A stretch of 52,083 bases of DNA from an uncultured Clostridia bacterium (GTDB lineage: Bacteria; Bacillota; Clostridia; Oscillospirales; Oscillospiraceae), in contig CAMHEN010000003.1 in assembly GCA_946184165.1 (NCBI GenBank), positions 1 through 52,083 on the forward strand, read 5' to 3'. The first letter of the stretch is position 1. Every line of letters starts with the position of its first letter. The position numbers were made by a program, and so were the translations under genes. Below, piece by piece: positions 7,278-15,451 of the stretch. The notes beneath the pieces are model-generated. The model made no database searches. It was given only the letters and a program-made list of their open reading frames with translations, and was not told the DNA's origin.

Positions 7278-8536
7278 CTCGCGCACCTCCGGAAGTCCTC
7301 CCAGAAAGCGGGATAGGATTTTTGTACACAGTGTGCGCCTCTGATCGTTACGCTCTCACGGCACAGGCCGGCGGCGACGGCGGCGCTCATGGCGATGCGG
7401 TGGTCGCAGCAGGAATCAACGTCACCGCCGCGAAGTCCGCCTGTTCCGTGGATGACAAGGCCGTCGGGCAGCTCCTCCACCGCCCCGCCGAGGTCGCTTA
7501 TAAGCCTTGCGGTACTCTCCAGGCGGTCGGACTCCTTCATGCGGAGGCGGGCGGCGTTTATGATATGCGTGTCACCCTCAGCCCCGCAGGCCAGAACCGA
7601 TAGAACCGGAACCAGATCGGGGATGGGCGCGGCGTCAATGGTGACAGGCCGCAGCTCCGCGCGACGTACTGTCACCTCGCCCTCGAAGGCTTTGACCGAA
7701 GCGCCGCACTGTCTTAATATGTCCAGAACGGCCATGTCCCCCTGGACAGAGTGGAGATTCAGCCCACGCACGGTGACACCCTTTTCACTCAGTGCGCCCA
7801 TGCAGAGGTAGAAGGCGGCATTTGACCAGTCCCCTTCCACGCGCAGGACGCCGGGCAGCGCAAAGCGCTGGGAACCGGGAATATGCCAGGTCTGTGTTTT
7901 CCGCTCGATCCGGACACCGGAGAGCGTGAGCGCGTCCTCCGTCAGGCGGATATAGCCTGCGGATTCCAGCGTCCCCTCCGCCGTGACCGAGCTGTCGCCC
8001 GCGAGCCGCGGCAGGGCCATCAGCAGGCCGGAGAAATACTGGCTTGACACGTCCCCCGGCAGGCTGTAGTCCCCGCTGCGGAGCTGTCCGCCGAAACACA
8101 GCCAGCTCCCGTCCCGGGAAATCTCCATCCCGTGGGCGCGCAGGACGTCTTCATAGACCTGCATGGGCCGCTCGGGCAGACGGCCCTCCATTTTGAAATA
8201 GCCCGAGACGCCCAGCGCGCCGGCGACGGGGAGCAGAAAGCGCAGCGTTGAGCCGCTCTCCCCGCAGGGGAGCAGGCCGCCGCTGACCGGCTTTTGAATG
8301 GGTGTGACACGGATACGGCGTCCGTTCGTTTCGATCCCCGCGCCAAGCGCTTTGAGGCACTTCGCCGTGGCGAAAATGTCCTTGGAAAAGCCGTCGATCA
8401 GAAGTGTTGTTTTCTCCGTCCCCAGCGCGGCGCAGATCAGCAGGCGGTGGGCAACAGATTTGGAGGAGGGAATACAGACTTCGCCCGCGTAGGGCCCCGG
8501 TGTCAGTCCGACAGAAAAACTGTGTTCCTTCTTCAT
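7274..8536 (-). CDS. aroA: EPSP synthase
   Basis: 420 residues, the expected length for 3-phosphoshikimate 1-carboxyvinyltransferase. Features are PSSKSVAHRLLICAALG near the N-terminus, the PEP-binding loop CGESGSTLRFLLP, a central SSQYFSGLLMALP, and the C-terminal INAARLRMKESDRLES with DHRIAMSAAVAAG. It adds enolpyruvate from PEP to shikimate-3-phosphate. The start at ATG 8536 overlaps the aroB stop; the track start at 8596 lies inside aroB and is not credible. Confidence 0.96.
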   Translation of the reverse strand: MKKEHSFSVGLTPGPYAGEVCIPSSKSVAHRLLICAALGTEKTTLLIDGFSKDIFATAKCLKALGAGIETNGRRIRVTPIQKPVSGGLLPCGESGSTLRFLLPVAGALGVSGYFKMEGRLPERPMQVYEDVLRAHGMEISRDGSWLCFGGQLRSGDYSLPGDVSSQYFSGLLMALPRLAGDSSVTAEGTLESAGYIRLTEDALTLSGVRIERKTQTWHIPGSQRFALPGVLRVEGDWSNAAFYLCMGALSEKGVTVRGLNLHSVQGDMAVLDILRQCGASVKAFEGEVTVRRAELRPVTIDAAPIPDLVPVLSVLACGAEGDTHIINAARLRMKESDRLESTARLISDLGGAVEELPDGLVIHGTGGLRGGDVDSCCDHRIAMSAAVAAGLCRESVTIRGAHCVQKSYPAFWEDFRRCAR

Positions 8537-9585
8537 GCCAGCCCCGCCTCCAGCCAGGTGCGCGCCTCCTCCTGTGAAACAGGGAGGATATCGCAATGCC
8601 CGACGGCGCGCGGCACGATGAGGTGCAGTCTGCCGCCGGAAAACTTTTTGTCAAGCAACAAGGTGTCGTAAAGCTCCCCGGCGCTGTAGTCCGTCTCCGT
8701 CGGGAGCTCATAGGCCCGGAGAAGGGAGAGGACCGCGTCCCGGTCGGCTTCTTTGAGAAGGCCCATCCTGCAGGCAGCGCGGCAGATCATGGCCGTGCCG
8801 ACGGACACCGTCTCCCCGTGCAGAAGGGTATAGGCGCTGCGGCTCTCCACCGCGTGGCCGAAGGTATGCCCCAGGTTCAGCAGTCTCCGCTTTCCGGTGT
8901 CCCGCTCGTCCTCGGCGACGATGGCCGCCTTGTGTTTGACGCAGGTCTCGATGACTGCGGGCAGGTCGACGCTCTTATCCCGCAGGGCATTGAAGAGCAC
9001 GGGATCGCCGAGGACGGCGTATTTGATGACCTCCGCAAAGCCGGCGGAGAGTTCCCGCCGCGGCAGGGTCGAGAGGGCGTCGGTATCGCACAGGACCAGC
9101 GAGGGCTGATAGAATGCGCCCACCTGGTTTTTCCCCTGGGGCAGGTCTATGGCCGTCTTGCCGCCGACGGAGGAGTCCACCGCCGCAAGGAGCGTGGTGG
9201 GTGCCTGGACGAAGGCGATGCCCCGCTGATAGGTCGCGGCGGCAAAGCCCGTGAGATCGCCGGTCACCCCGCCGCCGAGGGCGACGACGCAGTCCGTGCG
9301 GGTAAAGCGCTTCTCCGCGAGAAACGTCAGAAGCTCCCCATAGTGCCGCAGGCTCTTGGTCTCCTCCCCCGCCGGGAGGACGAGGGAGCAGGTCTCGAGC
9401 CCCGCGCTCCGAAGGCTCTCCAGGGCCGCCGCGCCATAGAGGGGGAAGACGTTTTCTCCCGCGATCACGGCGCACTTTTTGGCCCCGGTACTCTCGCGCA
9501 CGCCTTCGCCCAGGGTCCCGAGCAGCCCCGGGCCGATGCGGACCTCATAGCGCTGCGAGGGGGCGTTGACCGTGACGCATCTCAT
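8533..9585 (-). CDS. aroB: 3-dehydroquinate synthase
   Basis: 350 residues. It cyclises DAHP to 3-dehydroquinate using NAD and a divalent metal. The signature region GGGVTGDLTGFAAATYQRG, PTTLLAAVDSSVGGKTA and KNQVGAFYQP is intact. Metal ligands are visible in the E of FAEVIKYAV and in NLGHTFGHAVE and LHGE. The ORF track extends to 9750, but the real start is ATG 9585 (MRCVTVNAP), which overlaps the tyrA stop as ATGA. Confidence 0.96.
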   Translation of the reverse strand: MRCVTVNAPSQRYEVRIGPGLLGTLGEGVRESTGAKKCAVIAGENVFPLYGAAALESLRSAGLETCSLVLPAGEETKSLRHYGELLTFLAEKRFTRTDCVVALGGGVTGDLTGFAAATYQRGIAFVQAPTTLLAAVDSSVGGKTAIDLPQGKNQVGAFYQPSLVLCDTDALSTLPRRELSAGFAEVIKYAVLGDPVLFNALRDKSVDLPAVIETCVKHKAAIVAEDERDTGKRRLLNLGHTFGHAVESRSAYTLLHGETVSVGTAMICRAACRMGLLKEADRDAVLSLLRAYELPTETDYSAGELYDTLLLDKKFSGGRLHLIVPRAVGHCDILPVSQEEARTWLEAGLA

Positions 9586-10418
9586 TTTCCGTCGATCTCC
9601 TCTTTGAGCTTTTTCCCCTCGGCGAGCAGGCCCGTGAGAGTTTCCCCGTCCTCCGCCGCCATGGCGTCGCGGTAGGATTTCAGATTCTCGATGAGGCAGT
9701 CCACCTCGCGGATGAGGTTTTCGCGGTTTTCCAGGAAGAGCTCCGACCACATGGGGGCGTTGAGCCAGGCCACGCGGGTCAGATCTCTGTAGCTGCCCGC
9801 GGAGAAGCCGTGGTGCTGCTTTGCCGTGGGGCTTTTTACATAGGCGTTGGAGACCACGTGGGCAAGCTGGGAGGTGAAGGCGATCATCTCGTCGTGGGCC
9901 TCGGCCGTGGTGACGGAGAAGCGCCCGAAGCCCGCGGGAGAGAGCAGCGTCTTCACCCGCTCGAGCAGGAAGATATCGTCAAACTTCGGGGGGACGATGA
10001 CCATGGGCTGACGGGCGTACATGGTGGCCTTCGCGTATTTATAGCCGGAATACTGGGTGCCCGCCATGGGGTGGCCCCCCACGAAGGTGAAGCCGTACTC
10101 CTCCGCGATGGAGAAGCACGCATCGCACACGATGCGCTTGGTGCCGCAGCAGTCCATGACGAGGGGCTTTTTCCCGATATACGGGGCAAACTCCCGCAGG
10201 GTCTCGATGGCGGCCTCGGGGAAGATGGTCAGGAGTACGAGGTCGCAGTCGGAGATGTTCTCTTTTGTGAGCTCCCCGTCCGCTTCCCCGCTGAGGATCG
10301 CAAAATCCAGGGTGGATTTGCTGCGGTTGTGGGCCAGGACCGTCCAGCCCGCCGCGTGGTAGGCTTTCACGAAGCTGCCGCCGATGAGGCCGAGACCGAA
10401 TACGCCGACAGTGCTCAT
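9582..10418 (-). CDS. tyrA: Prephenate dehydrogenase
   Basis: 278 residues. The NAD-binding GxGLIGGS loop lies at the N-terminus, followed by the family motif [16 protein letters not shown], with the substrate-binding His in HPMAG. It oxidatively decarboxylates prephenate to 4-hydroxyphenylpyruvate. There is no chorismate mutase or ACT extension, so feedback control would have to come from the attenuator, AroF or other sites. It overlaps both aroF and aroB by four bases. Confidence 0.93.
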   Translation of the reverse strand: MSTVGVFGLGLIGGSFVKAYHAAGWTVLAHNRSKSTLDFAILSGEADGELTKENISDCDLVLLTIFPEAAIETLREFAPYIGKKPLVMDCCGTKRIVCDACFSIAEEYGFTFVGGHPMAGTQYSGYKYAKATMYARQPMVIVPPKFDDIFLLERVKTLLSPAGFGRFSVTTAEAHDEMIAFTSQLAHVVSNAYVKSPTAKQHHGFSAGSYRDLTRVAWLNAPMWSELFLENRENLIREVDCLIENLKSYRDAMAAEDGETLTGLLAEGKKLKEEIDGK

Positions 10419-11416
10419 CGGATCGCCTCCCTCACAGCGCGGACCTTATCGGCCAGCGCCGCGAATTCCTCGGGTCTGAGGCTCTGCGCCCCGTCGCAGA
10501 GGGCGTGGATGGGGTCGTTGTGCACCTCGATGATAAGCCCGTCCGCCCCGGCCGCGGTGGCGGCGAGGGCCATGGGGGGTACCAGACGCGCGATGCCGGT
10601 GGCGTGACTCGGGTCCACGATGATGGGCAGGTGTGTGAGCTCCCGCAGCATCGGGACCGCAGAGAGGTCCAGGGTATTGCGGGTGTAGTCCGAGAAGGTG
10701 CGGATGCCGCGCTCGCAGAGCATGACCTGCTCGTTGCCGCTGGCCATGATATACTCCGCGCTCATGAGAAGCTCCTTTAAGGTATTGGCAAGGCCGCGCT
10801 TGAGGAGGATCGGTTTATTCACGCCGCCGAGCTCGCGCAGGAGGTCGAAGTTCTGCATATTGCGGGCGCCGATCTGGATGACGTCCACATCCTCAAAGAG
10901 GGGCAGATCGTTGATGTTCATGAGCTCGGTCACGATGGGGAGCCCTGTCTCGGCCCGCGCGATCTTCAAAAGCTCCAGCCCTTCGGCTTTGAGCCCCGCG
11001 AAATCATAGGGGGAGGTGCGGGGCTTGAAGGCGCCGCCGCGCATGAGCGTGGCGCCCGCCGCCTTGACGGCCTTTGCCACCGTGACGATCTGTTCCTCCG
11101 ACTCCACAGAGCAGGGGCCCGCGATCATGACGAAGCTGCCCGCGCCGATCTTCACGCCGCCCGCTTCCACCACGAGGGACTCCGGGTGGAATTTCCGGTT
11201 GCACATTTTAAAGGGCTCGGTCACGCGCTTGACGCTGTCCACGATGTCGAGACTCTCCACGAGGTCGATATCCACCGTGGAGGTGTCGCCCACAAGGCCG
11301 AGGACAGTCTGAAACTCCCCGTCGGAGATATGGATGCGAAGCCCCAGACCCTGCAGCCAGGCGATGAGCTGCGCCTTCTTTTCCGCCGAAACGCCGTGCT
11401 TCAATACAACGATCAT
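10415..11416 (-). CDS. aroF: DAHP synthase, type I-beta with N-terminal regulatory domain
   Basis: 333 residues. About 1-70 is a ferredoxin-like regulatory domain. The rest is the TIM barrel, with [48 protein letters not shown] and [10 protein letters not shown]. It condenses PEP with erythrose-4-phosphate as the committed step of the pathway. The N-terminal domain is the type that binds Tyr or Phe in Thermotoga-like enzymes (family knowledge). I start at ATG 11416, nine bases after GGAGG; the track start at 11452 lacks a ribosome site. First structural gene after the attenuator. Confidence 0.95.
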   Translation of the reverse strand: MIVVLKHGVSAEKKAQLIAWLQGLGLRIHISDGEFQTVLGLVGDTSTVDIDLVESLDIVDSVKRVTEPFKMCNRKFHPESLVVEAGGVKIGAGSFVMIAGPCSVESEEQIVTVAKAVKAAGATLMRGGAFKPRTSPYDFAGLKAEGLELLKIARAETGLPIVTELMNINDLPLFEDVDVIQIGARNMQNFDLLRELGGVNKPILLKRGLANTLKELLMSAEYIMASGNEQVMLCERGIRTFSDYTRNTLDLSAVPMLRELTHLPIIVDPSHATGIARLVPPMALAATAAGADGLIIEVHNDPIHALCDGAQSLRPEEFAALADKVRAVREAIR

Positions 11417-11460
11417 GTTAAAACCTCCCTGACTGCACAAAGGCAGAATCATGCATAATT

Positions 11461-11687
11461 CGAATCGTTTTTCAGGCAGCTCCGCCGCCCGAAAAGCACC
11501 ATAAGCCGAGCTGTGCGAAGCCTCGCGCCGTCGTCAAACGAAACGCACCGCATTCCGCTTCCCTAATTGCGAAGAGCTGGGGAAGCTTCATATCCGTTCT
11601 TTCCGTCTTCCGCTCAAAATCAAGGCCAATGCTTTGGTTTTGTATGAGCGCGAGTATCTCGATCGAAATCAGAGATTTCAATCGAAT
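11461..11687 (-). repeat. Hairpin-rich dispersed repeat, copy f
   Basis: On the minus strand this begins with the palindrome CGATTGAAATC-TCT-GATTTCGATCG and ends with GGCGGAGCTGCCTGAAAAACGA. Both ends align with the copies at 39403-39548 and 49191-49337, though the middle here is about 80 bases longer. It fills the space between the attenuator terminator and aroF, so it is transcribed as part of the aro leader. No credible ORF lies in it. Confidence 0.65.
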
Positions 11688-11752
11688 AAAAATAACCGCA
11701 CAGGATAACCTGTGCGGCAAAAAGCTGATTGCTCCCCTCTTTTTTGCGCCAC
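11685..11752 (-). promoter_or_regulatory. Aromatic attenuator: antiterminator and terminator hairpins
   Basis: On the minus strand CCGCACAGG-TTAT-CCTGTGCGG (11696-11717) is a perfect 9-bp stem followed by TTATTTTTATT, a Rho-independent terminator. The 5' part of its left arm is also the end of CTTTTTGCCGCAC (11712-11724), which can instead pair with upstream GTGGCGCAAAAAAG (11739-11752). The two structures exclude each other. The 5' arm of the antiterminator starts about 10 bases after the leader-peptide stop codon, where a terminating ribosome would mask it. Confidence 0.85.
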
Positions 11753-11761
11753 AAATTATCC

Positions 11762-11818
11762 TTACCTGCCAAAGCCGGTAAAGGAATAATAATAGGCGTA
11801 GAAAAGAGAACTCTTCAT
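11762..11818 (-). CDS. Aromatic leader peptide (attenuator)
   Basis: An 18-codon ORF too short for the ORF track: MKSSLFYAYYYSFTGFGR. Four Tyr and three Phe among 18 residues, with three consecutive Tyr codons, is the composition expected of a leader peptide sensing charged tRNA-Tyr and tRNA-Phe. GGGAG lies about nine bases before the ATG. A small hairpin (CCTTTACC / GGTAAGG) covers its last codons and could act as a pause structure. Starvation would stall ribosomes on the Tyr run and favour the antiterminator; normal translation would favour termination before aroF. The mechanism is inferred from sequence alone. Confidence 0.88.
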   Translation of the reverse strand: MKSSLFYAYYYSFTGFGR

Positions 11819-11850
11819 AAAAAATCTCCCGATCTTTCCTTGCTGTCAGC

Positions 11851-11879
11851 ATTTTATCGCAATTCCATTATACTGTCAA
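11851..11879 (-). promoter_or_regulatory. Promoter of the aromatic operon
   Basis: On the minus strand TTGACA (11879-11874), a 17-base spacer, and TAAAAT (11856-11851). Transcription would start near 11844, about 25 bases before the leader-peptide ATG. Confidence 0.88.
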
Positions 11880-12074
11880 GCTGAATAAGAATACGAAGAA
11901 TTCCGCTGCCCGGCCCGCTTTTTTGGAAAAATTCACGAAGCGGCGAATAGCGCGCCGCAGGCATTTTGACCTGTTCCCGTATAGTTCTCGGAGAGTTTAA
12001 GATTTTTCTCTGGTGTTTGTCGAAAAGATGTGATATCATAGTGAAAACTATATAGAAAAGAGCTGGTTTTTTTC

Positions 12075-13037
12075 ATGAAGAGAAACCTGTTACTCCCTCT
12101 CATCGTTATTCTTGCCCTGCTGCTGACAGGCTGCGGCATCGCCGCGCCCTCTGCCGCAGGCGATAAGGCCGCCGAGGTGAAGGCCACGGAAACCCCGGTC
12201 CCCACGCCGACGCCCACGCCCACCCCGAAGCCCGTCTCCCCCGAGGTGCAGGCGCTTCAACTTCGCAATCAGGAGGTCTGGCGCGAGATGCACCGGCGCG
12301 AGGGGATGGACGGACGCCTGATGATCCCCTCGGCCGGGATCAACGTGGCCCTCTTCTCCTGGATCAACGCCTCCGTCTCCGAAACCGACCCCGACAAGAT
12401 CGTGGAGCAGGTGCGGCAGCTCATCGTGGACTATGAGGACAGCGCCCTTCTGTATAACGACGGTTACGGCAGCGTCATCGCGGATCACTCCAACCAGGAC
12501 TTCATGACGCTCTCCAACGTCAAGGTGGGCGATCCCGCCTATATCCTCGCGGGAGATCACGTGGTGAGTCTCAAGTGCAATCTCGTGACCGACGGCATCA
12601 ATACCGGCACCGGCATTACCGACGCCGAGGGCAAGAACATCACCGCGGGCGAGGACTATACCTGCTACACCTGTCTCGAGGACTGGACCCATATTCTCGT
12701 GGTGGGCTTTGAGATCACCGATCAGGACTTCTTCGACGTAGACCGCTTTGATCTCGGCAAGGTGGAAAAGGACGGCAGCGATGCGGTATCGACAGCCGCC
12801 TCCACACCCGTTCCCTCCCAGCCCGTCTCCGCTACGACTCCCCCGACGCCCACGCCGATCTATACGCCTGTGGGCTCCCCCACGCCGAGTCCGAGTCCCG
12901 CCCCCGAGACTCCGCAGCAGAACGATCAGTGGGATGCCTACGATGACTATTATGACATCCTCGGCGGCTATGATATCTACGCCGATCCCGACGGCAGCGC
13001 CGGCTCCGGCAGCGTCGACGGCGGATATCTGACCTGA
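12075..13037 (+). CDS. Lipoprotein with sortase-like domain
   Basis: 320 residues. The signal peptide ends in lipobox LTGC (Cys20). A PVPTPTPTPTPKP linker follows, then a domain (about 78-225) whose layout recalls sortases: GRLMIPSAGI, VIADHSNQDFMTL with His138 and KVGDPAYI, and YTCYTCLED with Cys200. I do not see the Arg that normally follows the Cys by a few residues. The C-terminus is another Pro/Thr/Ser linker ending in an Asp/Tyr/Gly-rich tail. Probably an outer-face lipoprotein with a degenerate or unusual sortase fold; it could be an unrelated beta-barrel. Single-gene unit ending at a strong bidirectional terminator. Confidence 0.6.
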   Translation: MKRNLLLPLIVILALLLTGCGIAAPSAAGDKAAEVKATETPVPTPTPTPTPKPVSPEVQALQLRNQEVWREMHRREGMDGRLMIPSAGINVALFSWINASVSETDPDKIVEQVRQLIVDYEDSALLYNDGYGSVIADHSNQDFMTLSNVKVGDPAYILAGDHVVSLKCNLVTDGINTGTGITDAEGKNITAGEDYTCYTCLEDWTHILVVGFEITDQDFFDVDRFDLGKVEKDGSDAVSTAASTPVPSQPVSATTPPTPTPIYTPVGSPTPSPSPAPETPQQNDQWDAYDDYYDILGGYDIYADPDGSAGSGSVDGGYLT

Positions 13038-13060
13038 TACCATTTCTGACAAGACAGAAA

Positions 13061-13103
13061 AAAAGCTGAGCGAATCCGCGTTTTACGGATTCGCTCAGCT
13101 TTT
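13061..13103. terminator. Bidirectional terminator
   Basis: An 18-bp perfect stem AAAAGCTGAGCGAATCCG with its complement and a seven-base loop. The A- and T-tracts at the stem ends allow use from both sides, by the lipoprotein on plus and DUF1810 on minus. Confidence 0.88.
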
Positions 13104-13147
13104 CATCTTCGGTTTATCGCTCCGCGCGGCTTTCCATTGTACCCGCT

Positions 13148-13576
13148 CTATCTCCCGAGCAGCGACAGCGTCCTGCTGTCACGGCGGCCGCCGTAGTATT
13201 TTTCCAGCACCCTTGCGAACACAGGCTCATCGGGCGCGGCAAGCTCAAAGAGCGTCATGCAGGAGCGGAGCTTGAGATCGTCCGGGTAACCCAGGACCGC
13301 AGCGGGGTCGCCCGTGTCCAGCGTGAGCAGGGCCTCGCTGATCTCCACAAGACGCCGGGAGAGTACCGGGTGCTCCATATAGTCCTTTGCCTCCTCCAGA
13401 TCCTTCACGCCGTAGTATTCGGCGGTGGAGCTGAAGCCGAGACCGCGGAGCTGCGGAAAGATGTACCACATCCAGTGGCTGCGCTTGCGGCCCCCGCGGA
13501 TCTCCCGCAGGGCGGTTTCATAGTCTCCGGCCTGGGCCTTCAGATAGCGGTCGAGGCCGGCGGGATCATAATACAT
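13148..13576 (-). CDS. DUF1810 family protein
   Basis: 142 residues. The opening DPAGLDRYLKAQ, then RKRSHWMWYIFPQLRGLG and ARDY-like AKDYMEHPVL, are the hallmarks of DUF1810 (calpastatin-like) proteins. Function unknown; the conserved HWMWYIFPQ patch suggests a binding pocket. I start at ATG 13576 with GGAGG six bases upstream; the longer track ORF runs back into the phosphodiesterase gene. Last gene of a four-gene minus-strand run. Confidence 0.88.
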   Translation of the reverse strand: MYYDPAGLDRYLKAQAGDYETALREIRGGRKRSHWMWYIFPQLRGLGFSSTAEYYGVKDLEEAKDYMEHPVLSRRLVEISEALLTLDTGDPAAVLGYPDDLKLRSCMTLFELAAPDEPVFARVLEKYYGGRRDSRTLSLLGR

Positions 13577-13577
13577 G

Positions 13578-14129
13578 TCACGCCTCCCATGAATAAGTCC
13601 GCCAGGTCTCCCCGGTCTCCAGATCGATCCAGCGGAAAACTCCATTCTCCAGGATCAAGGCGCTGTGGCGGCTCTGTTCCTTGGGGATCGCGGCGGAGCC
13701 CGGATTCAGGATCAGGACCCCGTCCCGCTCTTCGCACACGGGGACATGGATATGGCCGAAGAGGAAGGCGTCCCCCGGGCAGAGCTTCGGGTGCTCCTCC
13801 GGCGTGTAGAGATGGCCGTGGGTCACAAAGATTCGGCGGCTGCCGACGAGCAGAAGGCTGTAGTCCGCCATGATGGGGAAGCCCAGAACGGTCTGGTCGA
13901 TCTCCGCGTCGCAGTTGCCGCGTACACCAAAGACGGGAACATCGAGCCCGGTGAGCATGGCGGTGACCTCCTTCGGGGCATAGTCCCGGGGCAGGTCGTT
14001 GCGCGGACCGTGGTAAAGAACGTCGCCCAGCAGGAGAAGGCCCTCGCACCTCTCCTCATGCAGGCGCTCCAGCACCAGGCTGCAGTAATAAGCCGAGCCG
14101 TGGATATCGGAGGCAATCAAGAGCTTCAT
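13578..14129 (-). CDS. yfcE: YfcE-type metallophosphoesterase
   Basis: 183 residues. It carries the calcineurin-like metal motifs in order: SDIHGS, LLGDVLYHGPRN, GNCDAE, THGHLYTP and FGHIHVP, which bind two metal ions. The family are small cytosolic phosphodiesterases acting on model diester substrates; the natural substrate is uncertain. It lies three bases after the aspartate aminotransferase and is followed after one base by DUF1810. Confidence 0.92.
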   Translation of the reverse strand: MKLLIASDIHGSAYYCSLVLERLHEERCEGLLLLGDVLYHGPRNDLPRDYAPKEVTAMLTGLDVPVFGVRGNCDAEIDQTVLGFPIMADYSLLLVGSRRIFVTHGHLYTPEEHPKLCPGDAFLFGHIHVPVCEERDGVLILNPGSAAIPKEQSRHSALILENGVFRWIDLETGETWRTYSWEA

Positions 14130-14132
14130 CGC

Positions 14133-15413
14133 TTATTCCGCCAGCAGGATTTCAAGTGCCGCGATGCGCTGGCAGAGGCAGAAGACCTCCATGCTGCCGT
14201 GCAGCTCGCTGATGGAGGGGAAGGACGGGGCGATGCGGATATTTTTGTCCTCCGGGTCCTTGCCGTAGGGGAAGGTGGCGCCGGCGTTGGTGAACTTCAC
14301 GCCCGCCTCCGCGCAGAGGGAAACGCAGCGCGCGGCCGTGCCGGGCAGGCCGTCAAAGCTGATGAAGTAACCGCCGTTGGGGTTGGTCCAGGTGCCGATC
14401 CCATAGGGGGCAAGGCCGGTGTCCAGGGCGGTGAGCACATAGTCGAACTTGGGGCGCAGGTAGTCGGCCTGCTTTTTCATGTGGGCCTTGATGCCGTCCA
14501 CGCTCTTGAGATAGTGGACATGACGGATCTGGTTGATCTTGTCGTAGCCGATGGTCTGCACGCCCATCTGTCTGAGCAGGAACTTGACATTGTCGGTGCT
14601 GGCGGCGAGGACCGCGACGCCCGCGCCGGAGAAGGTGACCTTGCTCGTGGACATGAACTCATAGACCATGTCCTCGCTGCCGTACTCGCGGCAGGCATCG
14701 AAGATGTTCAGGAGCTCATCGTCCTGCTCCCGGAAGCCGTGGACCAGATAGGCGTTGTCCCAGAAGATGCGGAAGTCGTCCGCCGCGGGCTTGAGGGCCG
14801 CGAAGGCGCGGACCGTGTCGGCGGAGTAGGTGTAGCCCTGGGGGTTGGAGTACTTCGGCACGCACCAGATGCCCTTGACGCTGGGGTCAGACTCCGCATA
14901 CCGGCGCACAAGCTCCATGTCCGGACCGTCGGGGGTCATGGGGATGTTGATCATCTCGATGCCGAACTCCTGGCAGATGCGGAAGTGTCTGTCATAGCCG
15001 GGCACCGGGCAGAGGAAGCGAAGCTGTCCCTGCTGGCCCCAGGGCTTGCTGCCGCCGTACACGCCCAGCACCAGCGCCTTGATGACGCAGTCGTACATCA
15101 GCGCAAGGCTGGACTGGCCGCCCATGATGATGTTCTCCATCGGAAGGCCCAGCACCTCACCGAAGAGCTCCTTGGCCTCATCCACGCCGGCGAGTTCGCC
15201 ATAGTTGCGCACATCGGTGCCCTTGCGGCTGTAGATCAGCTCATAGGGGTTCATGCTCAGCATATCCATGCTGAGATTGAGCTGGGTGGGGTCGGGCTTG
15301 CCGCGGGACATGTCGAGCTTGAGCCCCCGGCCCTTTACGATCTCGTAACGGGCCATGAGCTTCTCATGCTCCCCGCGCAGTTCTTCCTTGGTCATGGACA
15401 GGTATTTGTTCAT
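14133..15413 (-). CDS. Aspartate aminotransferase, PF12897-type
   Basis: 426 residues, a fold-type I PLP enzyme of the distinct Asp_aminotransf family rather than AspC. Landmarks are LDMSRGKPDPTQLNLS near the N-terminus, CPVPGYDRHFRICQEFGI, CVPKYSNPQGYTYS with the cofactor Asn, the lysine in FMSTSKVTFSGAG, and NPNGGYFISFD. Probable reaction is aspartate plus 2-oxoglutarate to oxaloacetate plus glutamate. It sits 38 bases after the histidinol-phosphatase-like gene and probably shares its promoter. Confidence 0.9.
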   Translation of the reverse strand: MNKYLSMTKEELRGEHEKLMARYEIVKGRGLKLDMSRGKPDPTQLNLSMDMLSMNPYELIYSRKGTDVRNYGELAGVDEAKELFGEVLGLPMENIIMGGQSSLALMYDCVIKALVLGVYGGSKPWGQQGQLRFLCPVPGYDRHFRICQEFGIEMINIPMTPDGPDMELVRRYAESDPSVKGIWCVPKYSNPQGYTYSADTVRAFAALKPAADDFRIFWDNAYLVHGFREQDDELLNIFDACREYGSEDMVYEFMSTSKVTFSGAGVAVLAASTDNVKFLLRQMGVQTIGYDKINQIRHVHYLKSVDGIKAHMKKQADYLRPKFDYVLTALDTGLAPYGIGTWTNPNGGYFISFDGLPGTAARCVSLCAEAGVKFTNAGATFPYGKDPEDKNIRIAPSFPSISELHGSMEVFCLCQRIAALEILLAE

Positions 15414-15451
15414 TGTGCATTCCTCGATTTCTAAAATAGCGATTCTGTGGT

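Noticed and set aside
11417-11850. T-box riboswitch upstream of aroF
   Set aside because: No AGGGTGG-type T-box core or specifier stem is visible; the leader peptide and simple terminator explain the region better.
13665-15434. 589-residue plus-strand ORF
   Set aside because: Antisense to YfcE and the aspartate aminotransferase, whose motifs are clear on the minus strand.
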